5,299 nt of DNA from Bacteroidota bacterium (GTDB lineage Bacteria; Bacteroidota; Ignavibacteria; Ignavibacteriales; Ignavibacteriaceae). How positions within the stretch are numbered: the first letter of the stretch is position 1; the number at the start of each line of letters is the position of its first letter. The notes below the pieces were generated by a model. That model was not told where the DNA came from and did no database searches. It saw nothing but the letters and a program-made list of their open reading frames with translations. Shown here one piece after another: positions 1-5,299 of this stretch. The stretch is from NCBI GenBank assembly GCA_021790055.1, contig JAJYIL010000258.1, positions 1 to 5,299 on the forward strand, in the 5' to 3' direction. The position numbers were made by a program, and so were the translations under genes.

Positions 1-696
1 CATTGCAAAGCCGGTGAATAAAATAGGGGGATGGACTTGCATCCAAAAGTTTGTTAACTGAGGATTAAGACCTTTACCGTCAATAATAAATTGTTTTAAA
101 GATATACCGCTTTGAGTAAGCAATGCATAAAGACTTGAATTCATTTTAACAAAATTTTGTCCTGACGATCCGTCGCTAAAAATAAAATTCTGAAGTATAG
201 GGAGATTTAGCATCGATTGGTTGATGCTTTTTACTGAAATAAAAATAGGTTCTGCCCAGATACTAACAAATGGATTTTTGAAAAGAGGCGAAACCATTAA
301 AAGGATAAAAGAAGTTGCAAGTGAAAATACCGCCATAACACGAGGTTCAAGATCGCCTCGTTTTGATGAGTAATTTTGTAAGACCAAGCCGACAATCGTT
401 GTTAGAAACAGCCATAGCATAAAGCTTCCTTCTTGACCGCCCCAAAACGAAGCCATTAAGATTCCTCTTTTTAGTTCGTTACTGCTATACTCATAAACAT
501 ATTTAAAACTATAGTTATGAGTTATTAAAAGATATTCGAGCAATGCAGAAGCGACGATTACCAGCATAGCCATTACGTGATAAGCAATTCTTCCAAAGTT
601 TAATGCATTATTATAACCACGGTAGCTTAGATAATACATTACCATCGAAACAATGCTGCTTGCAAGAGCTAAAGTTAAGATCAGACTTCCTATCAT
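1..696 (-). CDS. ccmF: CcmF/CcsA-family heme lyase subunit, N-terminal part (runs off left edge)
   Basis: This multi-membrane-span protein ligates heme, taken from holo-CcmE, to apocytochrome c on the outer face of the cytoplasmic membrane. The 232 visible residues begin MIGSLILTLALASS, an immediate membrane segment. Further hydrophobic segments lie near residues 36-58, 93-108 and 118-138. FWGGQEGSF at 84-92 matches the conserved 'GQEGS' region of CcmF. DGKGLNP at 206-212 is followed by FWMQVHPPILFTGFAM at 217-232, the HPP motif just before the WWD heme-handling domain, which lies outside the window. His222 probably corresponds to the heme-ligand histidine of the E. coli protein (H173 from memory). 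The ATG at 696-694 is preceded by a good Shine-Dalgarno (TGAGGA, 706-701). About 62 residues separate NPF (141-143) from DGKGLNP, many more than in proteobacterial CcmF. It follows ccmE after 182 bp and ends the visible ccm cluster. CcsA-type proteins are the alternative, but the long N-terminal region favours CcmF. Confidence 0.93.
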   Translation of the reverse strand, partial: MIGSLILTLALASSIVSMVMYYLSYRGYNNALNFGRIAYHVMAMLVIVASALLEYLLITHNYSFKYVYEYSSNELKRGILMASFWGGQEGSFMLWLFLTTIVGLVLQNYSSKRGDLEPRVMAVFSLATSFILLMVSPLFKNPFVSIWAEPIFISVKSINQSMLNLPILQNFIFSDGSSGQNFVKMNSSLYALLTQSGISLKQFIIDGKGLNPQLTNFWMQVHPPILFTGFAM

Positions 697-878
697 TTAA
701 TCCTCATACAATCTATAATTTAATTATACAAATACGTTATTTCTAATAAATTGGAATATTGGAGTAAGAAAGTTTTGTAGCTTAATCACTCTTTTGGAAG
801 AATGTAGTTCTGACATTTTTCAACTATTCCATAAATTGTGTAAGACAAGTTACACAAATACATTTGTAAAATATTTTT
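697..878. other. ccmE-ccmF intergenic gap
   Basis: This 182-bp AT-rich gap lies between ccmE and ccmF and has no convincing gene. It contains two inverted repeats next to the ccmE stop (836-857 and 854-867) and a TATAAT hexamer on the minus strand (728-723). That hexamer lies about 26 bases before the ccmF ATG, but I see no matching -35 element. The ccmF Shine-Dalgarno is at 706-701. The gap could hold a separate ccmF promoter or an mRNA processing or stability element. No U-rich tract follows the hairpins, so a classical terminator is not supported. Confidence 0.5.
836..857. repeat. Perfect 8-bp inverted repeat downstream of ccmE
   Basis: The arms TTGTGTAA (836-843) and TTACACAA (850-857) are exact reverse complements around a 6-base centre, GACAAG. 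The repeat starts 21 bases after the ccmE stop codon. On the minus-strand transcript it could fold into an 8-bp stem with a 6-base loop. The DNA itself is a 22-bp dyad, a size typical of Crp/Fnr-type operators. A second dyad, ACAAAT-AC-ATTTGT (854-867), overlaps it by four bases, so the two could form alternative structures. No poly-U run follows, which argues against an intrinsic terminator. Function is inferred only. Confidence 0.5.
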
Positions 879-1277
879 TTACAAAGTCGATGTTTTAACG
901 GCTTGCACGTTTTGCCCTTCATATTTGCTTGGGCATTTGGTTAAAATGCTGGTAGCATGAAAGCAGTTATCATAATACTTACCCGTAACAACAACAGATT
1001 GGGCTGTTTCAAAATTATTAGGGATAGTGCCATTGTATATTACTTTCATTTCATTACCATGGTTGTCCATCATGTAAAAAGAGAAAGTTCTGTCGGCAGT
1101 ATTTATAACATAGTTTTTATCTTTTACCCATTTGCCGGTGGCTTTGACAGTTTTGTCTTTTGCCATAACTACCGAAAGGTTACTTTCGTATTTAATATTA
1201 CTTTGAGTAAAAAGATAAGCCGTTAAGCCTAAGAACACTACGATAATAAATCCACCAAATAGATATTTCTTTTTCAT
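879..1277 (-). CDS. ccmE: CcmE heme chaperone, cysteine (CxxxY) variant
   Basis: This periplasmic heme chaperone, anchored by its N-terminus, binds heme covalently after CcmABCD loading and delivers it to CcmF. Residues 2-4 are KKK, followed by one hydrophobic segment (about 5-24) that acts as the membrane anchor. The rest is a small beta-barrel domain, including VKATGKWV near 44-51, TFSFYMMD near 64-71 and VVVTGKYYD near 95-103. The usual heme-binding motif HDENY near the C-terminus is replaced by CPSKY (Cys115, Tyr119), matching the CxxxY form described from archaea and some sulfate-reducing bacteria. Cys115 is therefore the likely heme-attachment residue. A second cysteine (Cys105) and a histidine (His107) lie nearby in NCFHATS. 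The ATG at 1277-1275 has a GGAG Shine-Dalgarno (1288-1285) and overlaps the stop of the ccmD-like gene as ATGA. At 132 residues it is somewhat shorter than the E. coli protein. Confidence 0.93.
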   Translation of the reverse strand: MKKKYLFGGFIIVVFLGLTAYLFTQSNIKYESNLSVVMAKDKTVKATGKWVKDKNYVINTADRTFSFYMMDNHGNEMKVIYNGTIPNNFETAQSVVVTGKYYDNCFHATSILTKCPSKYEGQNVQAVKTSTL

Positions 1278-1426
1278 TTTTTATCTCCGTTGATTTCCTT
1301 TTCAATATTTTTCATTCGTTTATCTAAGTTTAGCAAATAGAAGAAGATTCCCGCCCAAACGATAAGGACGATTATCATCACGATATAGATCGCATTTTCA
1401 TTTAAAAACTGATATAATCCTTGCAA
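1274..1426 (-). CDS. ccmD: CcmD-like small membrane protein, TTG start
   Basis: A 50-residue frame sits exactly between ccmC and ccmE, where ccmD normally lies. It starts LQGLYQFLNENAIYIV and has one hydrophobic segment (about residues 12-32: AIYIVMIIVLIVWAGIFFYLL). A charged cytoplasmic tail with KR, EKE and DKK follows (about 35-50), the usual CcmD architecture. CcmD helps release holo-CcmE from the CcmABC complex. The TTG start at 1426-1424 is chosen because AGAGG (1436-1432), embedded in the last codons of ccmC, lies five bases upstream. The only in-frame ATG that keeps part of the membrane segment would cut it in half. The TTG begins one base after the ccmC stop, and the TGA overlaps the ccmE ATG, implying translational coupling on both sides. 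Identity rests on position, size and topology, since CcmD sequences are poorly conserved. Confidence 0.85.
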   Translation of the reverse strand: MQGLYQFLNENAIYIVMIIVLIVWAGIFFYLLNLDKRMKNIEKEINGDKK

Positions 1427-1427
1427 G

Positions 1428-2129
1428 TTAACCTCTATATTGTTTGTTAATTTTATCTCTATAGATTATTGATTTATAGCCGATATTCCACATCCAGAAA
1501 TATAAAATTGTAAAACCGATTAGCGAAAGGAAGAAAATTAGCTCCATATTTGCATTCATCTTAAAATCGATAACCGGACCGGAATTAGTATCATCGGCAG
1601 AACCGGGGTGCAATCCTTTCATAATTCTTGGCATAATAAAAACAAAGAACGGAACGGTTAGAAAAGCTATAATAGCATATACAGAAGAAAGAGTAGCCCG
1701 TTTTTCTTCTGATTCAATTGAAGATCGAAGGGCAAACCAAGCGCCGTAAATTAAAAGTAAAGCAAAAATACTAGTTTGACGTGGATCCCAGCTCCAAAAT
1801 GAACCCCAAGCAAATTTTGCCCACACTGCACCGGTTATTGTAGCAAGAATACAAAAGATAATTCCAAGTTGAGCAGCAGCGTAAGATTTTGCATCGTCAT
1901 CTAAATTTTTCTTTCTTAGATATTTGAAACTGTATATAGTCGACATAAAAAAAGCCACAACTGAAAGCCAAGCCGTAGGCACATGGAAAAAGATAATTTT
2001 GGCATTTTCCTTAAGCCCTGGAATAAAAGGAAACTCATACCATTTCGTCGGCACCGGAACGATTGGGAATGCAATGCCTGCAACTGAAACGAATGCAAGC
2101 AAAAGAAATAAAAATATTTTCCAAGCCAT
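1428..2129 (-). CDS. ccmC: CcmC heme delivery protein (WWD domain)
   Basis: CcmC is an inner-membrane protein that presents heme at the outer membrane face to CcmE; with CcmAB and CcmD it forms the heme-loading complex. The 233 residues match the family's usual length and six-span layout, with hydrophobic segments near 5-23, 46-68, 86-103, 119-136, 148-168 and 195-217. The tryptophan-rich WWD motif WAKFAWGSFWSWDPRQ is at 103-118, in the loop after the third span. The two heme-ligand histidines are present: His49 in FFHVPTAW and His174 in GLHPGS. The ATG at 2129-2127 has AGGA (2141-2138) eight bases upstream and follows the ccmB stop by 30 bases. The gene ends one base before the ccmD-like TTG. 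No key residue appears to be missing. CcsA-type proteins share the WWD motif, but the length and the neighbours identify CcmC. Confidence 0.96.
   Translation of the reverse strand: MAWKIFLFLLLAFVSVAGIAFPIVPVPTKWYEFPFIPGLKENAKIIFFHVPTAWLSVVAFFMSTIYSFKYLRKKNLDDDAKSYAAAQLGIIFCILATITGAVWAKFAWGSFWSWDPRQTSIFALLLIYGAWFALRSSIESEEKRATLSSVYAIIAFLTVPFFVFIMPRIMKGLHPGSADDTNSGPVIDFKMNANMELIFFLSLIGFTILYFWMWNIGYKSIIYRDKINKQYRG
1432..1436 (-). promoter_or_regulatory. Ribosome binding site for ccmD, inside ccmC
   Basis: AGAGG on the minus strand spans the final Arg-Gly codons of ccmC and lies five bases before the TTG of the ccmD-like gene. It is the main evidence for that non-ATG start. Confidence 0.65.
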
Positions 2130-2159
2130 ATATTTTATCCTAAAAATTCGTAAAATTTA

Positions 2160-2825
2160 CTAATCTTTCCAAACAAAGTCGAAAAGCAAATAAGATGCTG
2201 TGAGCATTATGACATCATAACAAATAATTATAGCCAGCTCAAATTTTGCCTCGATAAAACTTGCTCCTTCAAAAGACATCAAAGTTAATTGTACCGATGT
2301 TAATATTAAAGGTAATAAAATCGGAAATGATAGAACTGGATAAAGTGTGCCCTTTGCACCTGCTTTGGATATTATTGCTGCAATTATTGTTGAAGCAATT
2401 GCAAGCCCGGCATTTCCGAAAAAGAATGCCGCAATAAACAACGCTAAATTTTTTATCACAAAACCATCAAAAAGTGCTGAATATAGAAGCGTTATTACGA
2501 TGTTCATGCAAAAAACTAAGACAATATTAAATAACAACTTACCGGAAAAAATGGTAGACGGAGCGGCAATTAACTGCAAAGTTAAACTTGTTCCTCTTTC
2601 TTCTTCTGAAACAAAAGCTCTCGAAAGTCCCGACATTGCAGAAAAAAAAATCACAACCCAGAATAATCCGGCGGTCAAGCTCTGAGTGATGGTTTCGTTC
2701 CCAATAGAAAATAATATAACACTAGTTGCTACAATCACAAACATTGCAAGTGAATTTACCGCGTACCGGGTTCTAATTTCCGAACGAAAATCCTTCAAAT
2801 ATAAAGCGTAAGCTTTAGCGTTCAT
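2160..2825 (-). CDS. ccmB: CcmB, membrane subunit of the CcmAB ABC complex
   Basis: CcmB is the membrane partner of the CcmA ATPase in the complex that releases holo-CcmE from CcmC. The 221 residues begin with an amphipathic stretch containing KDFRSEIRTRYAVNSL (about 11-26), a hallmark of the family. SAMSGLSRAFVSEEERGT (about 62-79) is the second strongly conserved block. Six hydrophobic segments can be counted, the first at about 27-41 and the last at about 197-216, which fits the usual topology and length of about 220 residues. The ATG at 2825-2823 has only a weak purine-rich site (GAGAATTAA) upstream. It is separated from ccmA by 178 bp instead of the tight spacing seen elsewhere in the cluster, so ccmB may have its own promoter. 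A minus-strand TATAAT (2856-2851) lies about 26 bases before the start, without a clear -35. Confidence 0.95.
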   Translation of the reverse strand: MNAKAYALYLKDFRSEIRTRYAVNSLAMFVIVATSVILFSIGNETITQSLTAGLFWVVIFFSAMSGLSRAFVSEEERGTSLTLQLIAAPSTIFSGKLLFNIVLVFCMNIVITLLYSALFDGFVIKNLALFIAAFFFGNAGLAIASTIIAAIISKAGAKGTLYPVLSFPILLPLILTSVQLTLMSFEGASFIEAKFELAIIICYDVIMLTASYLLFDFVWKD

Positions 2826-3003
2826 TTAATTCTCAATTTTGAAAAGAAGAATTATATTTTTCTTATCAGTAATTTTGCTAAAATCGACTTATTTTATTTC
2901 TGTTCCAACACTAGAGAAATTTTAATTGCCAAAAGTTGACTATTAAGTCAAAAAGATACTGAATTTTTCAATTTCACTTATAATAGAACAATTATTATGC
3001 CGC
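2826..3003. other. ccmA-ccmB intergenic gap with possible promoter
   Basis: This 178-bp, very AT-rich stretch interrupts an otherwise tightly packed gene cluster. It holds a perfect dyad at 2936-2951, a minus-strand TATAAT at 2856-2851 and a weak AT-only inverted repeat (ATAATA at 2980-2985, TATTAT at 2993-2998) just after the ccmA stop. No open frame of note was seen. The arrangement is compatible with a regulated internal promoter serving ccmBCDEF, but no complete promoter can be demonstrated. Confidence 0.45.
2936..2951. promoter_or_regulatory. Possible Crp/Fnr-type operator upstream of ccmB
   Basis: TTGACT (2936-2941) and AGTCAA (2946-2951) are exact reverse complements around ATTA. The 16-bp dyad reads TTGAC-N6-GTCAA, the same length and spacing as Crp-family sites (TGTGA-N6-TCACA), with half-sites resembling the TTGAT of Fnr sites. 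It lies about 119 bases (centre) before the ccmB ATG. Crp/Fnr regulators often control cytochrome c biogenesis in response to oxygen or nitrogen oxides. That a regulator binds here is inference, since short palindromes also arise by chance in AT-rich DNA. Confidence 0.3.
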
Positions 3004-3639
3004 TCACGACAGTTTAAAATCCTGTAATTTGATTTCCCTTTGACATAAATTCAAATCAGATTGTTCGTTTGAGGCAATAATTATAATATTTGATTTACTT
3101 TCATTCTCTACAAGTTGGTATACCGTGTCTTTGCCGCTTGAATCAAGATTTGAAGTTGGTTCATCCAAAATTATCAGACTTGGATTGTGAATTAAAGCAA
3201 AAATGAATTTAAGTCTCTGTTTCATTCCTGATGAATACGTTTTCACAAGGTCATCTTTGCGCTTAAACAGAAGCAATTTTTCAAGAAGAAAATCTGCTCG
3301 TTCTATATTTAGTTTAATACCTCTAATATTTGAGAAAAACGAAAGATTTTCGTAAGCTGAAAATTCTTCATACAAAACCAAATAAGGAGAGACAAAACCG
3401 ATATAATTATGAAGTTTTTCGGGAATAATTTCCTTTCCCCGGTCTTGATGTACAATTTCCCCAGAAGAGGGGGAAGTGATTCCTGCAATGATTTTAACAA
3501 GAGTTGACTTTCCAGAACCATTGTCGCCGGAAATGCCAATAATGCCGTTGTTATTAATTTCAAAAGTCATGTCTTTGAAGATAAGCCTTCGACCAAAAAA
3601 TTTTGAGATGTTTTTTACATGAAGAAAATAATTATTCAT
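3004..3639 (-). CDS. ccmA: CcmA-like ABC transporter ATPase
   Basis: This is the cytoplasmic ATPase subunit, presumed to pair with CcmB, whose ATP hydrolysis drives release of heme-loaded CcmE. The length of 211 residues is normal for CcmA. The Walker A motif is GDNGSGKS at 38-45. The signature region is YSSGMKQR at 135-142, Walker B is LIILDE at 155-160, and the D-loop NLD is at 164-166. Two switch residues differ from the textbook form. The Q-loop region reads GFVSPYLVLYEEF (81-93) without a glutamine, and the H-loop position reads IIIASNEQSD (186-195), with asparagine in place of histidine. The ATG lies inside the end of the metalloprotease gene (8-nt overlap, ATGAATAA), suggesting coupled translation. 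The assignment rests mainly on its position directly before ccmB; the sequence alone would support only an ABC-2 type ATPase. Confidence 0.85.
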   Translation of the reverse strand: MNNYFLHVKNISKFFGRRLIFKDMTFEINNNGIIGISGDNGSGKSTLVKIIAGITSPSSGEIVHQDRGKEIIPEKLHNYIGFVSPYLVLYEEFSAYENLSFFSNIRGIKLNIERADFLLEKLLLFKRKDDLVKTYSSGMKQRLKFIFALIHNPSLIILDEPTSNLDSSGKDTVYQLVENESKSNIIIIASNEQSDLNLCQREIKLQDFKLS

Positions 3640-5152
3640 TAAATATCACCAACTTCCCTTTGGAAATGTTATTGCCACATTTTGTTACATATAAATAAAC
3701 TACGGATGGAAGTTTTTCATTATCAGCTTTTCTACCATTCCACCTTACTACTTTCTGACCGTAATAATTGATTATCGCTTGATTTGTAGAATATACTAAA
3801 TTCATTGATACAGAATAGACATAGAGATTCACTTCGACAGTTTGATCTGGGGTAACCGGTATATAGATAGAGCTGTTTTTGTTATAATTAAATGGAGAGG
3901 GAAAAGCAAAATTTACAGGTGCTGCTAAGGATTGCCCCTCTTGAATTGTATCTCCGTTGAGTATTTCTGCAGTAAGCCAGAACGAATTTTTATCTGCAGA
4001 AAAAGTTGAATAGTAATTATTTGTTAACTTAATTGATCCGTCAACCGGTTGGCTGTAAAGTCCAAACTGAAATGGATAAACCGCTGAAATACTATCAATC
4101 GCATTTTGAACATCCGAATTGGTGACAATTGTTACAATCGTGTCCACATTTGTACGGTTTACAATTGTTATAAAACTGTTAGATGATGGACTTGTGCTCA
4201 ATTTCAGTGGAAATGATGTTGCGGAATAATCTAGCGTAGCTATCGGCCTTACAAGCGGATATCCGGATGCATCCTTGAAATATTCTCCTGGAATTGCTCT
4301 ATAATTAGTGAAATACATCCAAATACCGAATTTGTTAAGTTCACCGCCAAAAGATGAGCCATAATTTTGAATGCCTGTATTTATGGCGTTCATAGCTCGC
4401 ATTTGGGGCATAAGCTCCCACTCACTTTTAATTATTCCATATCCAAAGCGGTCCTTTTGAAAAATATTCCATATGGCTAATGCATATTCCTGGTTACCTC
4501 CATTATTGGAGAGGCTGTTTTCTGTATTGTTGAAATAGCTTGGTAAATATTGATAGTAATCTTTTATTGATGGATAAACAAAATGTTCCATTGAAGTGGA
4601 GGTAAGCTCGTAAAAGAAAGCGTCGCTATCATAACGGAAAATATAGTCTCCGGCTTGAATGCTGTGATGAAATTCGTGAGCAACAGTAACACGCGCAGCA
4701 TCGATTCCTTGAGTAGGAAAACCTGTATAGTCATTATTAATCATCATATAAGAGGTGTATCGTTGATTTGTCCCGGGGATTAATGAATCCGGATCTGTTT
4801 CTCCATACTCATTGCCCAAATAAGAAATATATATATCATATTTATTATCTCCACCTGCGCCATTATCCGACGGGGGTGGTGGATAGCCCAGATAGTTTAC
4901 TTCAAAATTATAAGCGGAATCCAATGCTATAGAAAGCGAATCCAAATATATTTCTTCATACTTTTGGACATAAACCGATTCAAGTGTATCTCTTATTTGT
5001 GGTGGAATATAATTCGGAAATTCTGATTTTGTAAAGTGAACCCTAAAAAATCCGTTAGGTGTAACAAAGCTTGTATCCGAAGGCGGTCGATCAAGCAACT
5101 TTTGAAGTACAGCTTGTTGTTGCTTACTAAATAATCTTAAATGTGCTTTCAC
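3632..5152 (-). CDS. Putative zinc metalloprotease (MXAN_6640-like), 5' end truncated
   Basis: This is a probable extracytoplasmic zinc peptidase of unknown substrate. The sequence has PPPPSDNGAGGDNKYDIYI (91-109), a family-typical block. The zinc motif is HEFHH in VAHEFHHSIQAG (157-168): His159 and His163 are ligands, Glu160 is catalytic, and Glu182 or Glu189 in YELTSTSMEH is a candidate third ligand. The C-terminus (about 410-506) resembles FlgD-like or type IX sorting domains: SPFNYNKNSSIYIPV, then VRWNGRKADNEKLPSVVYLYV, ending GKLVIFNE. As called from the GTG at 5152 (506 residues) it has no signal peptide and no clear Shine-Dalgarno. The frame stays open upstream to a TAA at 5194-5192, and those codons read KCGFGLISE, which resembles the mature N-terminus of such proteins. 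The real gene probably began further upstream and has lost its signal peptide. It overlaps ccmA by 8 nt, so it looks like the first gene of the ccm transcript. Family naming is from memory of motifs. Confidence 0.8.
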   Translation of the reverse strand: MKAHLRLFSKQQQAVLQKLLDRPPSDTSFVTPNGFFRVHFTKSEFPNYIPPQIRDTLESVYVQKYEEIYLDSLSIALDSAYNFEVNYLGYPPPPSDNGAGGDNKYDIYISYLGNEYGETDPDSLIPGTNQRYTSYMMINNDYTGFPTQGIDAARVTVAHEFHHSIQAGDYIFRYDSDAFFYELTSTSMEHFVYPSIKDYYQYLPSYFNNTENSLSNNGGNQEYALAIWNIFQKDRFGYGIIKSEWELMPQMRAMNAINTGIQNYGSSFGGELNKFGIWMYFTNYRAIPGEYFKDASGYPLVRPIATLDYSATSFPLKLSTSPSSNSFITIVNRTNVDTIVTIVTNSDVQNAIDSISAVYPFQFGLYSQPVDGSIKLTNNYYSTFSADKNSFWLTAEILNGDTIQEGQSLAAPVNFAFPSPFNYNKNSSIYIPVTPDQTVEVNLYVYSVSMNLVYSTNQAIINYYGQKVVRWNGRKADNEKLPSVVYLYVTKCGNNISKGKLVIFNE

Positions 5153-5180
5153 TTCGCTTATTAATCCAAAACCACATTTT

Positions 5181-5299
5181 ATGTCAAGAATTTAATTATC
5201 GAAGATGATTATGCAACGATTTCAGGAGATAAAACAATCATTGAAGCATCTTTAATGATGAAGGATAAAGAAATTCCTGATTTGGTTGTTTTAGACAAA
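5181..5299 (+). pseudogene. Response-regulator receiver domain start, frameshifted and partial
   Basis: On the plus strand, an ATG at 5181 reads Met-Ser-Arg-Ile and then stops at TAA (5193-5195). One extra T in the TTT run at 5191-5193 would restore MSRILIIEDD, the classic start of a two-component receiver domain. The open frame continues IIEDDYATISGDKT and ends IPDLVVLDK at the window edge. This supplies the acidic pair (Glu-Asp at 5201-5206) and the likely phospho-acceptor Asp (5294-5296). The spacing from the second acidic residue to that Asp is 30 residues, against 44 in CheY (D13 to D57), so about 14 residues seem to be missing around the helix 1 to helix 2 region. No in-frame start codon or ribosome site precedes the open frame. 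It is either a decayed gene or poor sequence at a contig end. The output domain lies outside the window. Confidence 0.6.

Noticed and set aside
724..816. 30-codon minus-strand frame with an ATG (begins MSELHSSKRV) between ccmE and ccmF
   Set aside because: No clear Shine-Dalgarno, no membrane segment or recognisable motif, and AT-rich sequence of this length often holds such a frame by chance.
957..1226. Plus-strand open frame of 89 codons
   Set aside because: Lies entirely antisense to ccmE, whose protein is clearly recognisable; no motif or ribosome site of its own.
1924..2163. Plus-strand frame of 79 codons and a minus-strand frame of 60 codons at 1916-2098
   Set aside because: Both are shadows of ccmC in other frames, with no family resemblance.
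2347..2685. Plus-strand open frame of 112 codons
   Set aside because: Antisense to the well-conserved ccmB gene; its composition only mirrors the ccmB codons.
2870..2877. TAATTTTG on the plus strand, matching the Bacteroidota -7 promoter consensus TAnnTTTG
   Set aside because: Points away from ccmB with no gene downstream on the plus strand and no -33 TTG partner at the right distance; such a match is expected by chance in AT-rich DNA.
2980..2998. ATAATA / TATTAT inverted repeat after the ccmA stop, considered as a terminator
   Set aside because: The six-base stem is entirely A-T with a seven-base loop and no following U tract, so it is too weak for an intrinsic terminator.
3309..3563. Minus-strand frame of 84 codons inside ccmA
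   Set aside because: Out-of-frame shadow of the ATPase Walker A to Q-loop region.

Overview
The window is AT-rich. Its minus strand carries most of a System I cytochrome c maturation (ccm) locus, read from right to left: a putative metalloprotease gene, ccmA, ccmB, ccmC, a small ccmD-like gene, ccmE and the first 232 codons of ccmF, which runs off the left edge. The protein styles point to a member of the Bacteroidota/Ignavibacteria (FCB) group. The clues are the FWGGQEGSF motif of CcmF, a CcmA with the 'GFVSPYLxLYEEFSAYENL' style Q-loop region, and a secreted-type metalloprotease ending in a FlgD-like/sorting-like beta domain. This assignment is inference from family resemblance, not from a marker gene.

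Layout: 1-696 ccmF (partial); 697-878 non-coding gap with a strong inverted repeat just after ccmE; 879-1277 ccmE; 1274-1426 ccmD-like gene (TTG start, overlapping ccmE by ATGA); 1428-2129 ccmC; 2160-2825 ccmB; 2826-3003 non-coding gap with a Crp/Fnr-spaced palindrome; 3004-3639 ccmA; 3632-5152 metalloprotease (8-nt overlap with ccmA); 5181-5299, on the plus strand, the broken start of a response-regulator gene. All complete genes lie on one strand with short spacings or overlaps, apart from the two gaps of about 180 bp, where separate promoters could sit.

How the genes work together: CcmA and CcmB form the ATPase and membrane subunits that, with CcmC and CcmD, load heme onto the membrane-anchored chaperone CcmE. 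CcmF then takes heme from CcmE and helps ligate it to apocytochromes c outside the membrane. CcmE here is the cysteine (CxxxY) variant rather than the usual histidine type. No ccmG or ccmH is visible in the window.

The most unusual part is the right end. The metalloprotease frame has no signal peptide. Codons upstream of its only plausible start (GTG) still look like the mature N-terminus of the family, and this homology stops within a few bases of the ATG of a divergent response-regulator gene. That gene is itself frameshifted and appears to lack about 14 receiver residues. This looks like a rearrangement or assembly junction near 5180 and is the part most worth re-checking.
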